A stretch of 64,000 bases of DNA from an uncultured Bacteroides sp. (GTDB lineage: Bacteria > Bacteroidota > Bacteroidia > Bacteroidales > Bacteroidaceae): positions 73,730 to 137,729 of the forward strand of contig CABUKU010000006.1 of assembly GCA_902492205.1 (NCBI GenBank), written 5' to 3'. The position numbers were made by a program, and so were the translations under genes. The notes under the pieces were generated by a model, which saw only the letters and a program-made list of their open reading frames with translations, searched no databases and was not told where the DNA came from. Shown one piece after another: positions 8,722 to 17,740 of the stretch. Each line of letters opens with the position of its first letter. The stretch's first letter is position 1.

Positions 8722-10614
8722 ATGAATATGGAATATACAATACTGATACTGATTCTTCCTTTCCTCAGCTTCCTTGTACTGGGATTAGCAGGAATGAAGA
8801 TGAAGAACTCCGTAGCGGGAGCTATCGGAACAACAGTGCTGGCGACAGTAGCCATACTTTCCTATGTCACTGCCATTGCCTATTTTACAGGCGGACGCGG
8901 TGCAGACGGAGCATATCCCACACTGATACCTTACAACATGACATGGTTGCCAATGACCGAAACACTTCATATAGATTTAGGTATCCTTCTCGATCCTATC
9001 TCTATCATGATGTTGGTTGTTATTTCTACTGTGTCACTCATGGTACATATTTACAGCTTCGGCTATATGAAAGGTGAGAAAGGCTTCCAACGCTATTATG
9101 CTTTTTTGAGCCTCTTCACTTTCTCTATGCTGGGATTGGTTGTGGCAACCAATATCTTCCAGATGTATTTGTTCTGGGAACTAGTAGGTGTGTCATCTTA
9201 TTTGCTGATCGGTTTCTATTATACCAAACCGGAAGCCATTGCCGCTTCAAAGAAAGCATTTATCGTTACCCGTTTTGCCGACTTGGGATTCCTCATCGGT
9301 ATCTTGTTTTACGGGTATTATGCCGAAACGTTCTCATTCACCCCACAGCTTCAGGCACTTGCGGCAGCCGGGGCAATGATACCTCTTGCTTTAGGATTGA
9401 TGTTCATCGGTGGAGCCGGTAAGAGCGCCATGTTCCCCTTGCACATCTGGTTGCCCGATGCAATGGAAGGACCTACACCGGTCAGCGCATTGATACACGC
9501 TGCAACAATGGTTGTTGCCGGAGTTTACCTCGTAGCAAGAATGTTTCCGCTTTACATCGGTTATGCACCCGAAGTACTTCACTGGATTGGTTACGTAGGA
9601 GCATTTACCGCATTCTTTGCAGCATCCATAGCTTGTGTACAGACGGATATTAAACGTGTGCTTGCATTCTCTACCATCTCACAAATCGGATTTATGATTG
9701 TGGCACTCGGTGTCTGCACCTCCATGAATCCCCACGAAGGCGGATTGGGTTACATGGCATCCATGTTCCATTTGTTTACACACGCCATGTTCAAAGCATT
9801 GCTGTTCCTCGGTGCAGGATGTATCATCCATGCAGTTCACAGTAATGAAATGAGTGCTATGGGCGGACTTCGCAAATACATGCCTGTTACCCACATCACA
9901 TTCCTTATTGCTTGTTTGGCTATCTCGGGTATCTATCCGTTCAGTGGTTTCTTCAGTAAAGATGAGATATTGACAGCTTGTTTCCAATTCAGCCCGGTAA
10001 TGGGGTGGGTAATGACAATTATTGCCGGCATGACGGCATTCTATATGTTCCGTTTATACTACTGTATATTCTGGTCAAAGGAAAACAAAGAACTCCATGC
10101 GGCACATACACCCCATGAAGCACCGATAGCAATGACTATTCCATTGATATTCCTTGCGGCCGTGACTTGTGTGGCAGGATTTATTCCTTTCGGAGATTTC
10201 GTCAGCAGCAACGGTGAAGCATATACCATTCATCTGGATATGCAAGTGGCATTGACAAGCATCTGCATTGCAGTGATTGCCATCGCTATTGCAACTCTCA
10301 TGTATGCACGTGCAAAGCAACCTATTGCCGACAAACTGGCACATACGTTTAAAGGCTTGCACACTGCCGCCTATCACCGCTTCTATATTGATGAAGTGTA
10401 TCAGTTCGTTACACACAAGATTATCTTTGCCTGTATCTCTGCCCCCATTGCTTGGTTCGACCGCCATGTTATCGACGGATTCATGAACTTCCTTGCATGG
10501 AGCACACAAGCTACAAGCGACGAGATACGCGGTTTGCAGAGCGGACAAGTTCAGCAATATGCATGGGTATTCCTTGTCGGTGCATTAGCCATTGTTTTAT
10601 TACTACTAATCTAA
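8722..10614 (+). CDS. nuoL: NADH-quinone oxidoreductase subunit L (antiporter-like)
   Basis: 630 residues, about 16 membrane helices including the long lateral helix at the C-terminus. Conserved motifs: FWELVGVSSYLLIG, AGKSAMFPLHIWLPDAMEGPTPVSA given here only as landmarks near residues 232-256 (KSAMFPLHIWLPDAM), and ALIHAATMVVAGVY. It is the distal proton-pumping subunit of complex I. The alternative start MEYTI lies two codons downstream. Confidence 0.95.
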   Translation: MNMEYTILILILPFLSFLVLGLAGMKMKNSVAGAIGTTVLATVAILSYVTAIAYFTGGRGADGAYPTLIPYNMTWLPMTETLHIDLGILLDPISIMMLVVISTVSLMVHIYSFGYMKGEKGFQRYYAFLSLFTFSMLGLVVATNIFQMYLFWELVGVSSYLLIGFYYTKPEAIAASKKAFIVTRFADLGFLIGILFYGYYAETFSFTPQLQALAAAGAMIPLALGLMFIGGAGKSAMFPLHIWLPDAMEGPTPVSALIHAATMVVAGVYLVARMFPLYIGYAPEVLHWIGYVGAFTAFFAASIACVQTDIKRVLAFSTISQIGFMIVALGVCTSMNPHEGGLGYMASMFHLFTHAMFKALLFLGAGCIIHAVHSNEMSAMGGLRKYMPVTHITFLIACLAISGIYPFSGFFSKDEILTACFQFSPVMGWVMTIIAGMTAFYMFRLYYCIFWSKENKELHAAHTPHEAPIAMTIPLIFLAAVTCVAGFIPFGDFVSSNGEAYTIHLDMQVALTSICIAVIAIAIATLMYARAKQPIADKLAHTFKGLHTAAYHRFYIDEVYQFVTHKIIFACISAPIAWFDRHVIDGFMNFLAWSTQATSDEIRGLQSGQVQQYAWVFLVGALAIVLLLLI

Positions 10615-10627
10615 ACACAGAATAGAT

Positions 10628-12109
10628 ATGAATTTCTTATCATTATTCGTATTAGTCCCCGCCTTGATGATGTTAGGTCTCTGGTTAAGCCGCAACATTA
10701 AACAAATACGCGGGGTGATGGTAGCCGGAGCCTCCATACTGCTTCTCATGGCGGTATATCTGGTCTTTGCCTACCTCGGTGAACGCAGTGCGGGAAATAC
10801 TGCCGAAATGCTTTTCACCGACAGTTACGTGTGGTATGCTCCACTCAACATACATTATGCCATCGGTGTGGACGGTATCTCGGTTGCCATGCTTCTGCTA
10901 TCGGCTATCATCGTATTTACAGGAACATTTGCTTCGTGGAAGCTGCAACCGCTAACCAAAGAATATTTCCTTTGGTTCTGCCTGCTTTCTCTCGGAGTAT
11001 TCGGTTTCTTCATCACTGTGGACTTGTTTACCATGTTCATGTTCTACGAAATCGCCCTTATCCCCATGTATCTTCTTATCGGTGTATGGGGAAGCGGAAA
11101 GAAAGAATATGCAGCGATGAAACTGACATTGATGTTGATGGGCGGTTCCGCCTTCCTACTTATAGGTATCTTAGGAATTTATTTCGGTGCGGGAGCTACT
11201 ACCATGAATATACTTGAAATAGCCAAACTGCATATTCCTATTGAAATGCAACGCATCTTCTTCCCGCTTACTTTCTTGGGATTCGGAGTGCTGGGTGCAT
11301 TGTTCCCGTTCCACACATGGAGCCCGGACGGTCATGCCTCCGCTCCTACCGCTGTATCCATGCTTCATGCCGGAGTATTGATGAAGTTGGGAGGTTACGG
11401 ATGTTTCCGTGTTGCCATGTACCTGATGCCGGAAGCAGCACAAGAGTTAAGCTGGATATTCATTATCCTCACTACAATCAGTGTGGTTTACGGTGCTTTC
11501 AGTGCATGTGTGCAGACCGACTTAAAATACATCAACGCTTATTCTTCCGTTTCCCACTGCGGATTGGTACTTTTCGCCATTCTGATGATGAACAACGTGG
11601 CAAGTACGGGAGCTATCCTCCAGATGTTGAGCCACGGATTGATGACAGCCTTGTTCTTTGCGCTTATCGGTATGATATACGGACGTACCCACACTCGTGA
11701 CGTGCGTGAGCTTGGCGGCTTAATGAAGATTATGCCTTTCCTTGCCACAGGATATGTTATTGCCGGTCTTGCCAACCTCGGATTACCGGGATTAAGCGGA
11801 TTCGTTGCCGAAATGACTATCTTCAACGGAGCATTCATGGATAACGATACTTTCCACCGCACAGTGACTATCATCGCTTGCACATCTATCGTTATTACGG
11901 CAGTGTATATTCTCCGCGTAGTGGGAAAGATACTTTACGGAACTTGCACAAACAAGCACCATTTGCAACTGACGGATGCTACTTGGGATGAACGCGTTGC
12001 AGTTGTTTGTCTGATTATTGCCGTTGCCGGATTGGGTATGGCTCCGTGGTGGATTAGCAACATGATTCATGAGAGTGTAATACCGGTTGTCTCACACTTA
12101 ATCAACTAA
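10628..12109 (+). CDS. nuoM: NADH-quinone oxidoreductase subunit M (antiporter-like)
   Basis: 493 residues, about 14 membrane helices. Landmarks are MFYEIALIPMYLLIGVWG (conserved Glu of the half-channel) and FPFHTWSPDGHASAPTAVS (TWLPDAH-type lysine loop region), then SVSHCGLVLF. It is one of three antiporter-like proton pumps in the operon, together with nuoL and nuoN. Confidence 0.95.
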   Translation: MNFLSLFVLVPALMMLGLWLSRNIKQIRGVMVAGASILLLMAVYLVFAYLGERSAGNTAEMLFTDSYVWYAPLNIHYAIGVDGISVAMLLLSAIIVFTGTFASWKLQPLTKEYFLWFCLLSLGVFGFFITVDLFTMFMFYEIALIPMYLLIGVWGSGKKEYAAMKLTLMLMGGSAFLLIGILGIYFGAGATTMNILEIAKLHIPIEMQRIFFPLTFLGFGVLGALFPFHTWSPDGHASAPTAVSMLHAGVLMKLGGYGCFRVAMYLMPEAAQELSWIFIILTTISVVYGAFSACVQTDLKYINAYSSVSHCGLVLFAILMMNNVASTGAILQMLSHGLMTALFFALIGMIYGRTHTRDVRELGGLMKIMPFLATGYVIAGLANLGLPGLSGFVAEMTIFNGAFMDNDTFHRTVTIIACTSIVITAVYILRVVGKILYGTCTNKHHLQLTDATWDERVAVVCLIIAVAGLGMAPWWISNMIHESVIPVVSHLIN

Positions 12110-12114
12110 ACAAG

Positions 12115-13536
12115 ATGGATTACAGTCAATTTTTATATATGAAAGAAGAACTGTCATTGATAGTTATTCTTCTGATAGTATTCCTTTTCGACCTCTTTGC
12201 AAGCGAAAAGGCACGTAAATATTTCCAACCGCTTGCCTGTGTGCTGATGGGAGTGCAAATACTCATCAACATCATACCGGGACAACCTGCCGAAGCATTC
12301 GGCGGCATGTACCAATATACTCCGATGATGACTATCGTGAAAAGCATCCTCAGTATAGGCACACTTATTGTTTTCCTGCAAGCCAACGAATGGCTCAGAC
12401 GTGATGATACCAAATTCAAGCAAGGTGAATTCTATATACTTACCTTGTCCACCCTTTTGGGAATGTTCTTCATGATCAGTTCGGGCAACTTCCTTTTGTT
12501 CTTCATCGGACTGGAGCTTGCATCCGTACCGATGGCATGTCTTGTAGCCTTTGACAAATATCGTCACAACTCTGCCGAGGCAGGTGCAAAGTACATTCTT
12601 TCCGCTTTGTTCTCATCGGGCTTGATGCTTTACGGTATCTCATTGATTTACGGAACGGCAGGTACGCTTTACTTCAACGATGTAGTTGACGGAGTTACGG
12701 GCAGCCCGATTCAAATCATGGCATTCGTGTTCTTCTTCTCAGGCATGGGATTCAAGATTTCACTCGTTCCGTTCCACCTCTGGACAGCCGACGTGTATCA
12801 GGGAGCACCAACCACGGTTACTTCCTACCTGTCCGTTATCTCCAAAGGTTCTGCGGTATTTGTGCTTATGACTATCCTTATTAAAGTATTCGCTCCAATC
12901 GTTGCCCAATGGCAGGAGATGCTTTTCTGGATCATCATTGCATCCATCACCATTGCCAACCTGTTTGCCATCCGCCAGCAAAACCTGAAACGTTTCCTTG
13001 CATTCTCCAGCATCTCGCAAGCAGGTTACATTATGCTTGCCGTTATCAGTGCAAGTGCAGAGGGTATGTCTTCATTGGTTTATTATGTATTGGTTTACAT
13101 GGTTGCCAATCTTGCAGCTTTCGGAGTGATCTCCGTCATCGAACAGAAAAGCGGGAAAGTGGAAATGGACGATTATAACGGACTATATAAAACCAATCCG
13201 AAACTGAGCCTCATCATGACTCTGGCTCTGTTCTCGCTGGCAGGTATTCCTCCGTTTGCAGGATTCTTCTCCAAGTTCTTTGTATTCATGTCTGCTTTCG
13301 GTGCAGGCTTCCACCTGTTGGTTTTCATTGCTTTGGTAAACACGGTTATCTCCCTGTTCTACTATCTGTTGGTAATAAAAGCCATGTATATCAAACCCAA
13401 CGATACCCCAATAGCAACATTCAAAAGCGATGCTTACACCAAAATAAGTCTTGCCCTGTGTATTGCCGGAGTATTGGCACTTGGAATAATCAGTGCAGTA
13501 TATGACAGCATAAACTTCTTCAGTTTCGGCATGTAA
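12115..13536 (+). CDS. nuoN: NADH-quinone oxidoreductase subunit N (antiporter-like)
   Basis: 473 residues, about 14 membrane helices. Motifs include LLFFIGLELASVPMACLVAF, SLVPFHLWTADVYQGAPT and FSSISQAGYIMLA. Last gene of the nuo operon, which has no nuoE, nuoF or nuoG; this is the usual Bacteroidales arrangement and suggests an electron donor other than NADH through the standard NuoEFG module. A strong hairpin follows at 13557. Confidence 0.95.
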   Translation: MDYSQFLYMKEELSLIVILLIVFLFDLFASEKARKYFQPLACVLMGVQILINIIPGQPAEAFGGMYQYTPMMTIVKSILSIGTLIVFLQANEWLRRDDTKFKQGEFYILTLSTLLGMFFMISSGNFLLFFIGLELASVPMACLVAFDKYRHNSAEAGAKYILSALFSSGLMLYGISLIYGTAGTLYFNDVVDGVTGSPIQIMAFVFFFSGMGFKISLVPFHLWTADVYQGAPTTVTSYLSVISKGSAVFVLMTILIKVFAPIVAQWQEMLFWIIIASITIANLFAIRQQNLKRFLAFSSISQAGYIMLAVISASAEGMSSLVYYVLVYMVANLAAFGVISVIEQKSGKVEMDDYNGLYKTNPKLSLIMTLALFSLAGIPPFAGFFSKFFVFMSAFGAGFHLLVFIALVNTVISLFYYLLVIKAMYIKPNDTPIATFKSDAYTKISLALCIAGVLALGIISAVYDSINFFSFGM

Positions 13537-13556
13537 AGTATATTACTAAGTGCCTC

Positions 13557-13630
13557 AAAAACAGCCTTCACCAGCTTTCTATCTATAACAAATAATTTTG
13601 AGATAGATGAAAGTGGTAAAGGCTGTTTTT
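13557..13630. terminator. Terminator hairpin after nuoN
   Basis: Arms of about 30 bases (13557-13586 and 13601-13630) pair with few mismatches and end in AAAAA/TTTTT, so it can stop transcription from either strand. The outer arm AAAACAGCCTT(C/T)ACC is related to the hairpins at 29403 and 32769. The gap 13537-13787 otherwise holds no gene that I can see. Confidence 0.85.
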
Positions 13631-13787
13631 TATGATTCATACATAGGATTTAAGCTCCTTGTTAAATGTAACTAATGATATAACATTTTAATTTAGTTAT
13701 TGTTGTAGCCTACAAATATCGAATACATAAGCTTTCTTTGCAATCCGATATTTATAAACGAAAGTATTATCTACTAAATTATATGTT

Positions 13788-15014
13788 ATGGCATCAGTTA
13801 AGTTAATGTTAAATACAAGCCGGATATTAAAAAACGGTACTTATCCACTTGTATTTCAAATAATTCACAACAGGCGCAAAAAACTGTTTTATACAGGGTT
13901 CCATATAAAAAAAGAAGAACTTGACGAAGAAAATGCCACAGTTTCTACCAATAGGGGAATGAATGTGAAAATCAATCGTGAAATACGCAGAATACGCAGG
14001 CAACTTAACGAACGCATTCAAGAACTGGAACTGTCGGATGATGACTACACAGTAGATGATATTTTATCGGCTGCACGTCACAAGTCTGTAAAAAGCTTCT
14101 ATTTATTGCAATATATCGACAGCCAGATAGCATGGAAAAAAGAAAGTAGAAAAGAGGGTACAGGAGCAGCCTATCGCAGTACTAAATTGTCTCTCTCCCG
14201 GTTTCTTGGAGACCAAGATATACGAATGTCACAAATAACCTCACAATTCGTTATCCGTTACATGGACTTTTTAAAAAACGGGGGAGCAACAGACAATACG
14301 GTGAATTTCTATATGCGTAACTTCCGCACCTTCTATAATCTTGCCATGAAAGATGGCTTCATTCCACGTGTAAGTTATCCTTTTGATTGCATACACACTA
14401 AACCATGCAAAACGGTTAAGCGGGCTTTAAGTAGAAAAGAAATGTCCCGCCTGTTACATTTTCCCTTACCCGAGAAGTCATCAGCACGGTTTGCTCGGGA
14501 TCTCTTCTTATTCAGTTTCTATACTCAAGGAATGTCTTTCGTAGATATTGTTTTCTTAAAATGGGAAAACGTGAATGGTGAAATAATCAGTTACACAAGG
14601 CATAAATCAAAGCAACTTATCAAAATAGGTATAACACCGCAAATACAAGAATTATTTGAGAGATACGGAACTGATAAAAACACAATAGGAAATGATGGCT
14701 ATATTTTTCCAATCATCAACACAAACCCACAGGAATTTGAGCAAAGATCCGAATACAACCAATACCGTTCGGCTCTCGGACATATTAACCGGAAACTAAA
14801 ACAAATAGCCGATGAGTTAAAAATCAGTATTCCTTTGACTACTTATGTGGCACGCCACACATGGGCAACCCTTGCTCGCGAAAATGGGATTCCAGTTTCC
14901 ACAATCAGTGCAGGATTGGGGCATACAACAGAAAGCATGACACAGGTATATCTCAAAGAACTTGACATTGATTATCTTAAAAAAATAAATGAAAGAATGA
15001 ATAACTTATTGTAA
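13788..15014 (+). CDS. Tyrosine site-specific recombinase (IntDOT/Tsr-like)
   Basis: 408 residues, the usual length for Bacteroides integrases and invertases. An N-terminal arm-type DNA-binding region (1-100) and a SAM-like core-binding domain (100-210) precede the catalytic domain. Catalytic landmarks: ARHTWAT with Arg356-His357, GLGHTTESM with His379, and the nucleophile Tyr388 (TQVYLK). Where most relatives have the first catalytic Arg, this one reads QGMSFVDI, with Ser; IntDOT of CTnDOT is reported to have Ser there too. It ends 66 bases before the left inverted repeat of the segment carrying the AraC gene, so it is the obvious candidate for the enzyme that flips it. No transfer or excision genes lie nearby, so an integrase of a lost element is the alternative. 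Confidence 0.9.
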   Translation: MASVKLMLNTSRILKNGTYPLVFQIIHNRRKKLFYTGFHIKKEELDEENATVSTNRGMNVKINREIRRIRRQLNERIQELELSDDDYTVDDILSAARHKSVKSFYLLQYIDSQIAWKKESRKEGTGAAYRSTKLSLSRFLGDQDIRMSQITSQFVIRYMDFLKNGGATDNTVNFYMRNFRTFYNLAMKDGFIPRVSYPFDCIHTKPCKTVKRALSRKEMSRLLHFPLPEKSSARFARDLFLFSFYTQGMSFVDIVFLKWENVNGEIISYTRHKSKQLIKIGITPQIQELFERYGTDKNTIGNDGYIFPIINTNPQEFEQRSEYNQYRSALGHINRKLKQIADELKISIPLTTYVARHTWATLARENGIPVSTISAGLGHTTESMTQVYLKELDIDYLKKINERMNNLL

Positions 15015-15037
15015 TTTATAGATAAAACAGAACATAT

Positions 15038-15068
15038 TTTGTTTATTAAAATAATATCTATATATTTG
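15038..15068 (+). promoter_or_regulatory. Consensus promoter pointing into the invertible segment
   Basis: TTTG at 15038-15041 and TATATTTG at 15061-15068 with exactly 19 bases between them: a full match to the Bacteroides -33/-7 consensus. It sits outside the left inverted repeat and fires rightwards. As assembled it would transcribe antisense to the AraC gene; after inversion it would lie upstream of araC in the sense direction. Confidence 0.8.
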
Positions 15069-15080
15069 TAAATATTCATA

Positions 15081-15099
15081 TCTACTATGAATAGAGATA
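15081..15099 (+). repeat. Left 19-bp inverted repeat (recombination site)
   Basis: TCTACTATGAATAGAGATA, an exact inverted copy of 16323-16341. The match stops on both sides of these 19 bases. Confidence 0.85.
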
Positions 15100-15139
15100 C
15101 ATTGTTTATATTTATGTAATTTATATAAAATTCACGTTG

Positions 15140-15147
15140 CAAAGATA
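15140..15147 (-). promoter_or_regulatory. -7 box inside the left end of the invertible segment
   Basis: On the minus strand this reads TATCTTTG followed by GCAAC, a typical Bacteroides -7 context; no clear TTTG stands 19-21 bases upstream. As read it fires left towards the recombinase gene (antisense). If 15081-16341 inverted, it would lie at 16275-16282 on the plus strand, about 140 bases before the fimbrillin ATG at 16423. Confidence 0.55.
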
Positions 15148-15226
15148 TCGTGTTTTATTTACATAGCCGATATAAAAAAGTCCAATACTTTTCACTATTT
15201 GTACGAAAGGGCAAAAAACACCTTAT

Positions 15227-16105
15227 TTACTGATTTTCAGATTGATTTTTACGTATTAATTCAACCGGTGTACATCCGAAATGTTGCTTGCAATATAAAG
15301 TAAAATAAGGTTGGGAATCGAACATACATTCTTGCATCAGTTCTTTTACTGTAATGCCCGGTTGCATCGATTTACCGATTATTCGAATATTCTTTTGTTT
15401 CAGCATCCATTGCTTTGCTGTCATCCCGAATACATTTTTAAATTTGGTAAAAAATTTGCTTCTACCTATATTTGATATTGTAATCAAATCATTTATATTA
15501 TCCACCGTTTGAAAGTTCTCAATGACCATTTTCTTGAATGATAAATCTTGTCCTATCATAGGGTAAAACAATTGGGCTATTTCCTCTTTCGTATAAAATC
15601 CCCGAATCAGAAAAAACAGTTCTTTTTCCATCAATTCGTGAAAATGTCCGCAGTTCATCTTGTTTTTTAAACAATAACTAAGTGTATCCAGATAAGGGAA
15701 TATAGGATAACGGATAAGAGTCGGAGTAAAATCATAGTTCATGGTATGGCAAATATCGGCTAACGACTCCAGTATGAGCAAGTCACAACTTCCTTTGGGT
15801 ATATCGAAAGAAAGGGAAATCAACTTTGCACCCGAACTTCCCCAGCCTTTCAACTTTGAATGTTTGGGTAATAAAACCATGCTACCTTTAGAAAACTTAT
15901 GTTTTTTAAACTGGTTCATACTGATGATGAATTCTCCCTCCACAAAAAGGAGGAGATAGTTCCATTTGGCACATTTTTCATTGATATGGGTGTCCTGCTC
16001 CAACTCAATATATTTAAACCCGCACTCCACTTCCTTCAAATAATTCCTGCATGAACGGTGTTCGTCGATATAAAGTAGTTCATTTAGTAATAAACTTTTA
16101 GTCAT
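15227..16105 (-). CDS. AraC-family transcriptional regulator within the invertible segment
   Basis: 292 residues. The N-terminal two thirds is an unassigned sensor-like region without membrane segments. Roughly residues 190-285 are an AraC-type double helix-turn-helix; the second helix pair reads VKELMQECMFDSQPYFTLYCK and ends with FGCTPVELIRK, the usual FGxTPxxYR-like signature. It is transcribed away from the fimbrillin operon as assembled, with no consensus -7 box visible in its own upstream flank (best is TGTATTTG at 16229-16222). Its position between inverted repeats suggests it is the phase-variable regulator of the pilus operon. Regulator of another process is possible. Confidence 0.85.
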   Translation of the reverse strand: MTKSLLLNELLYIDEHRSCRNYLKEVECGFKYIELEQDTHINEKCAKWNYLLLFVEGEFIISMNQFKKHKFSKGSMVLLPKHSKLKGWGSSGAKLISLSFDIPKGSCDLLILESLADICHTMNYDFTPTLIRYPIFPYLDTLSYCLKNKMNCGHFHELMEKELFFLIRGFYTKEEIAQLFYPMIGQDLSFKKMVIENFQTVDNINDLITISNIGRSKFFTKFKNVFGMTAKQWMLKQKNIRIIGKSMQPGITVKELMQECMFDSQPYFTLYCKQHFGCTPVELIRKNQSENQ

Positions 16106-16422
16106 ATTAGGATCGGTTTTAGTAATAGTATTCTTTCTATTTTCAGCAATCTTTCAGTAATGTTTCATTCTGAAACATTCTATATTATTGAATATAAATA
16201 TCTTAAGTATGTATTTTGTTTCAAATACAATCGAATGAAATTCATTTTCAGTGAATTATACCAATAATTAATAAATTAATCCACAGTTATTCAAATACTT
16301 AAAATAATATACCCACTAATAATATCTCTATTCATAGTAGAGCTTCAAAATAAATAATAAAAACAGAATATAAATTCAAAACAGATAACTATTATCCTAT
16401 TTATTAAATTAAAGATTAACGA
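16106..16422. promoter_or_regulatory. araC-fimbrillin intergenic region with three palindromes
   Basis: 317 bases without a gene. Three dyads stand between the divergent genes: AATGTTTCA-TTC-TGAAACATT at 16159-16179, GTATTT-N6-AAATAC at 16211-16228 and AATGAA-A-TTCATT at 16234-16246. They are candidate regulator sites. No TAnnTTTG box points right towards 16423 anywhere in this stretch, which fits the fimbrillin operon being off in this orientation. Confidence 0.5.
16323..16341 (-). repeat. Right 19-bp inverted repeat (recombination site)
   Basis: Exact inverted copy of 15081-15099, 81 bases before the fimbrillin start codon. Confidence 0.85.
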
Positions 16423-17628
16423 ATGAAAGTAAAAGACCTATTTTTGTCGATGTGTGCGATAGCGGCGTTGGCAAGTTGTTCACAGAATGAAGATGCACCT
16501 GCTCCGACAGGAAGTGATGCGCCGGAAGCGAAAGTAACCATCAACTTTGCAGGAAACGGAGCTGCTACAAGAGCAATTGGAACTGATGATGCTAAAGTTA
16601 ACAACCTAACCGCATTTTTCTTTAACTCATCAGGAGCACTTATTAAAACTCCGCTTCCTGTAGCAAACGACAAACTAAACACAACAATAACACTTGCTAC
16701 CACTACGGATGCCAGTCAGGTGGTTTTGGTTGCCAATACAGCAACAGGTACTAATTTTACCGGTGTAACTAACATTACCAAATTGAAAGAATTTATAGTA
16801 TCTTCTCTTGGTACACCAGCAAGTGGTAACTCTCCAGTTAACCAGACGGCAACCAATTTAACGATGAGCGGATGGGGAGCTATTACCATGAATACTACTG
16901 ATAATACAGGTACAGCCGCTGTAACTCTACATTTCGTAGCTGCAAAAATCAAAACATTAAAAGTTTCATGGGGAACCGCAAACCAAGACCATTATGCAGA
17001 AAATGAAAGTGCTGTTACAGGAGATAAATGGTTTACTATCAAACAGGCTTACCTGATGATGGCACAGACCAATTCAACTCTTATACCCAGCACCGCCACA
17101 GCTACTGCATGGACAGGCGATTTTACACCAAGTGCTTTTGCTTATGCCGGTGGTTTAGCATGGGGAGCCGCTCCATGGCTGACTGCTCCTGCTGGCACTA
17201 ATCCTGTTAAAGCAACCGATTATTTGGATACTACTATCCCTGCTTCAGCAGGTAACGCTGTAACCAATATTCTTAGCGATAAGCCATGGTATGTGTTTGA
17301 AAACAATTCCAGCAATCCAACCGGAGTAATTCTTGAAGTTGTATGTAATGTCAATAATGACCAGGGTGTAGCGCAAAAGAAAACCAAATACTTTACAGTG
17401 TATTTCGGAGAAAAGAAAACAGGAGCAGCAGGTAATCAGGCTAATATCGAGGGAGGAAAGACTTATGATATCGGTTTGACACTGAATGGCAGCTTTGATC
17501 CCGCAGGTGGAACCGGTGGTGGTGGTACCGACGACCCAACCAAGCCAAGTGTAGACGCAAATGTTACAGTAACTGTGACTCCTGCTACTTGGACAGCCAA
17601 TGTTACAATTGATAAAAATTTCAACTAA
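16423..17628 (+). CDS. Major fimbrillin, FimA/Mfa1-type lipoprotein
   Basis: 401 residues. It has a lipoprotein signal (ALASCS, Cys near residue 19), then a low-complexity Asp/Ala/Pro stretch and GAATRAIG, a plausible Arg cleavage site like those used by trypsin-like proteases to expose the acceptor groove of type V pilins. The rest is the two-domain beta-sandwich type fimbrillin, ending in a Gly/Thr-rich linker and a short strand-forming tail (TVTPATWTANVTIDKNFN) that could be the donor strand. First gene of a long pilus operon. No promoter faces it as read; see the invertible segment upstream. Confidence 0.85.
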   Translation: MKVKDLFLSMCAIAALASCSQNEDAPAPTGSDAPEAKVTINFAGNGAATRAIGTDDAKVNNLTAFFFNSSGALIKTPLPVANDKLNTTITLATTTDASQVVLVANTATGTNFTGVTNITKLKEFIVSSLGTPASGNSPVNQTATNLTMSGWGAITMNTTDNTGTAAVTLHFVAAKIKTLKVSWGTANQDHYAENESAVTGDKWFTIKQAYLMMAQTNSTLIPSTATATAWTGDFTPSAFAYAGGLAWGAAPWLTAPAGTNPVKATDYLDTTIPASAGNAVTNILSDKPWYVFENNSSNPTGVILEVVCNVNNDQGVAQKKTKYFTVYFGEKKTGAAGNQANIEGGKTYDIGLTLNGSFDPAGGTGGGGTDDPTKPSVDANVTVTVTPATWTANVTIDKNFN

Positions 17629-17740
17629 TCATCATTTTACAGACTTTTTCCTTTAATCGGTAAGTGCCCGGTTGTCAATCCGCTTCCGGGTACACTACCG
17701 TTTTCAACCAAAGATTTAAAAACAAGAAAGAATATCCATT

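Larger units (their letters stand above)
15081..16341. mobile_element. Putative invertible DNA segment carrying an AraC gene
   Basis: Perfect 19-bp inverted repeats at 15081-15099 (TCTACTATGAATAGAGATA) and 16323-16341 bound a 1261-bp segment that contains one complete gene, the AraC-type regulator, plus both its flanks. Each repeat is itself an imperfect dyad (CTAT-GA-ATAG core), as expected of tyrosine recombinase core sites. A tyrosine recombinase gene lies 66 bases outside and a fimbrillin operon starts 81 bases outside the other end. Inversion itself has not been observed here; it is inferred. Confidence 0.75.

Noticed and set aside
10075..10557. Long minus-strand frame inside nuoL
   Set aside because: Cys/His-rich shadow of a membrane protein gene on the other strand; no family features.
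13788..15014. Integrated conjugative element or prophage marked by the integrase
   Set aside because: No transfer, excision, portal or capsid genes follow, and no tRNA or attachment duplication is visible; the neighbourhood fits a local invertase better.
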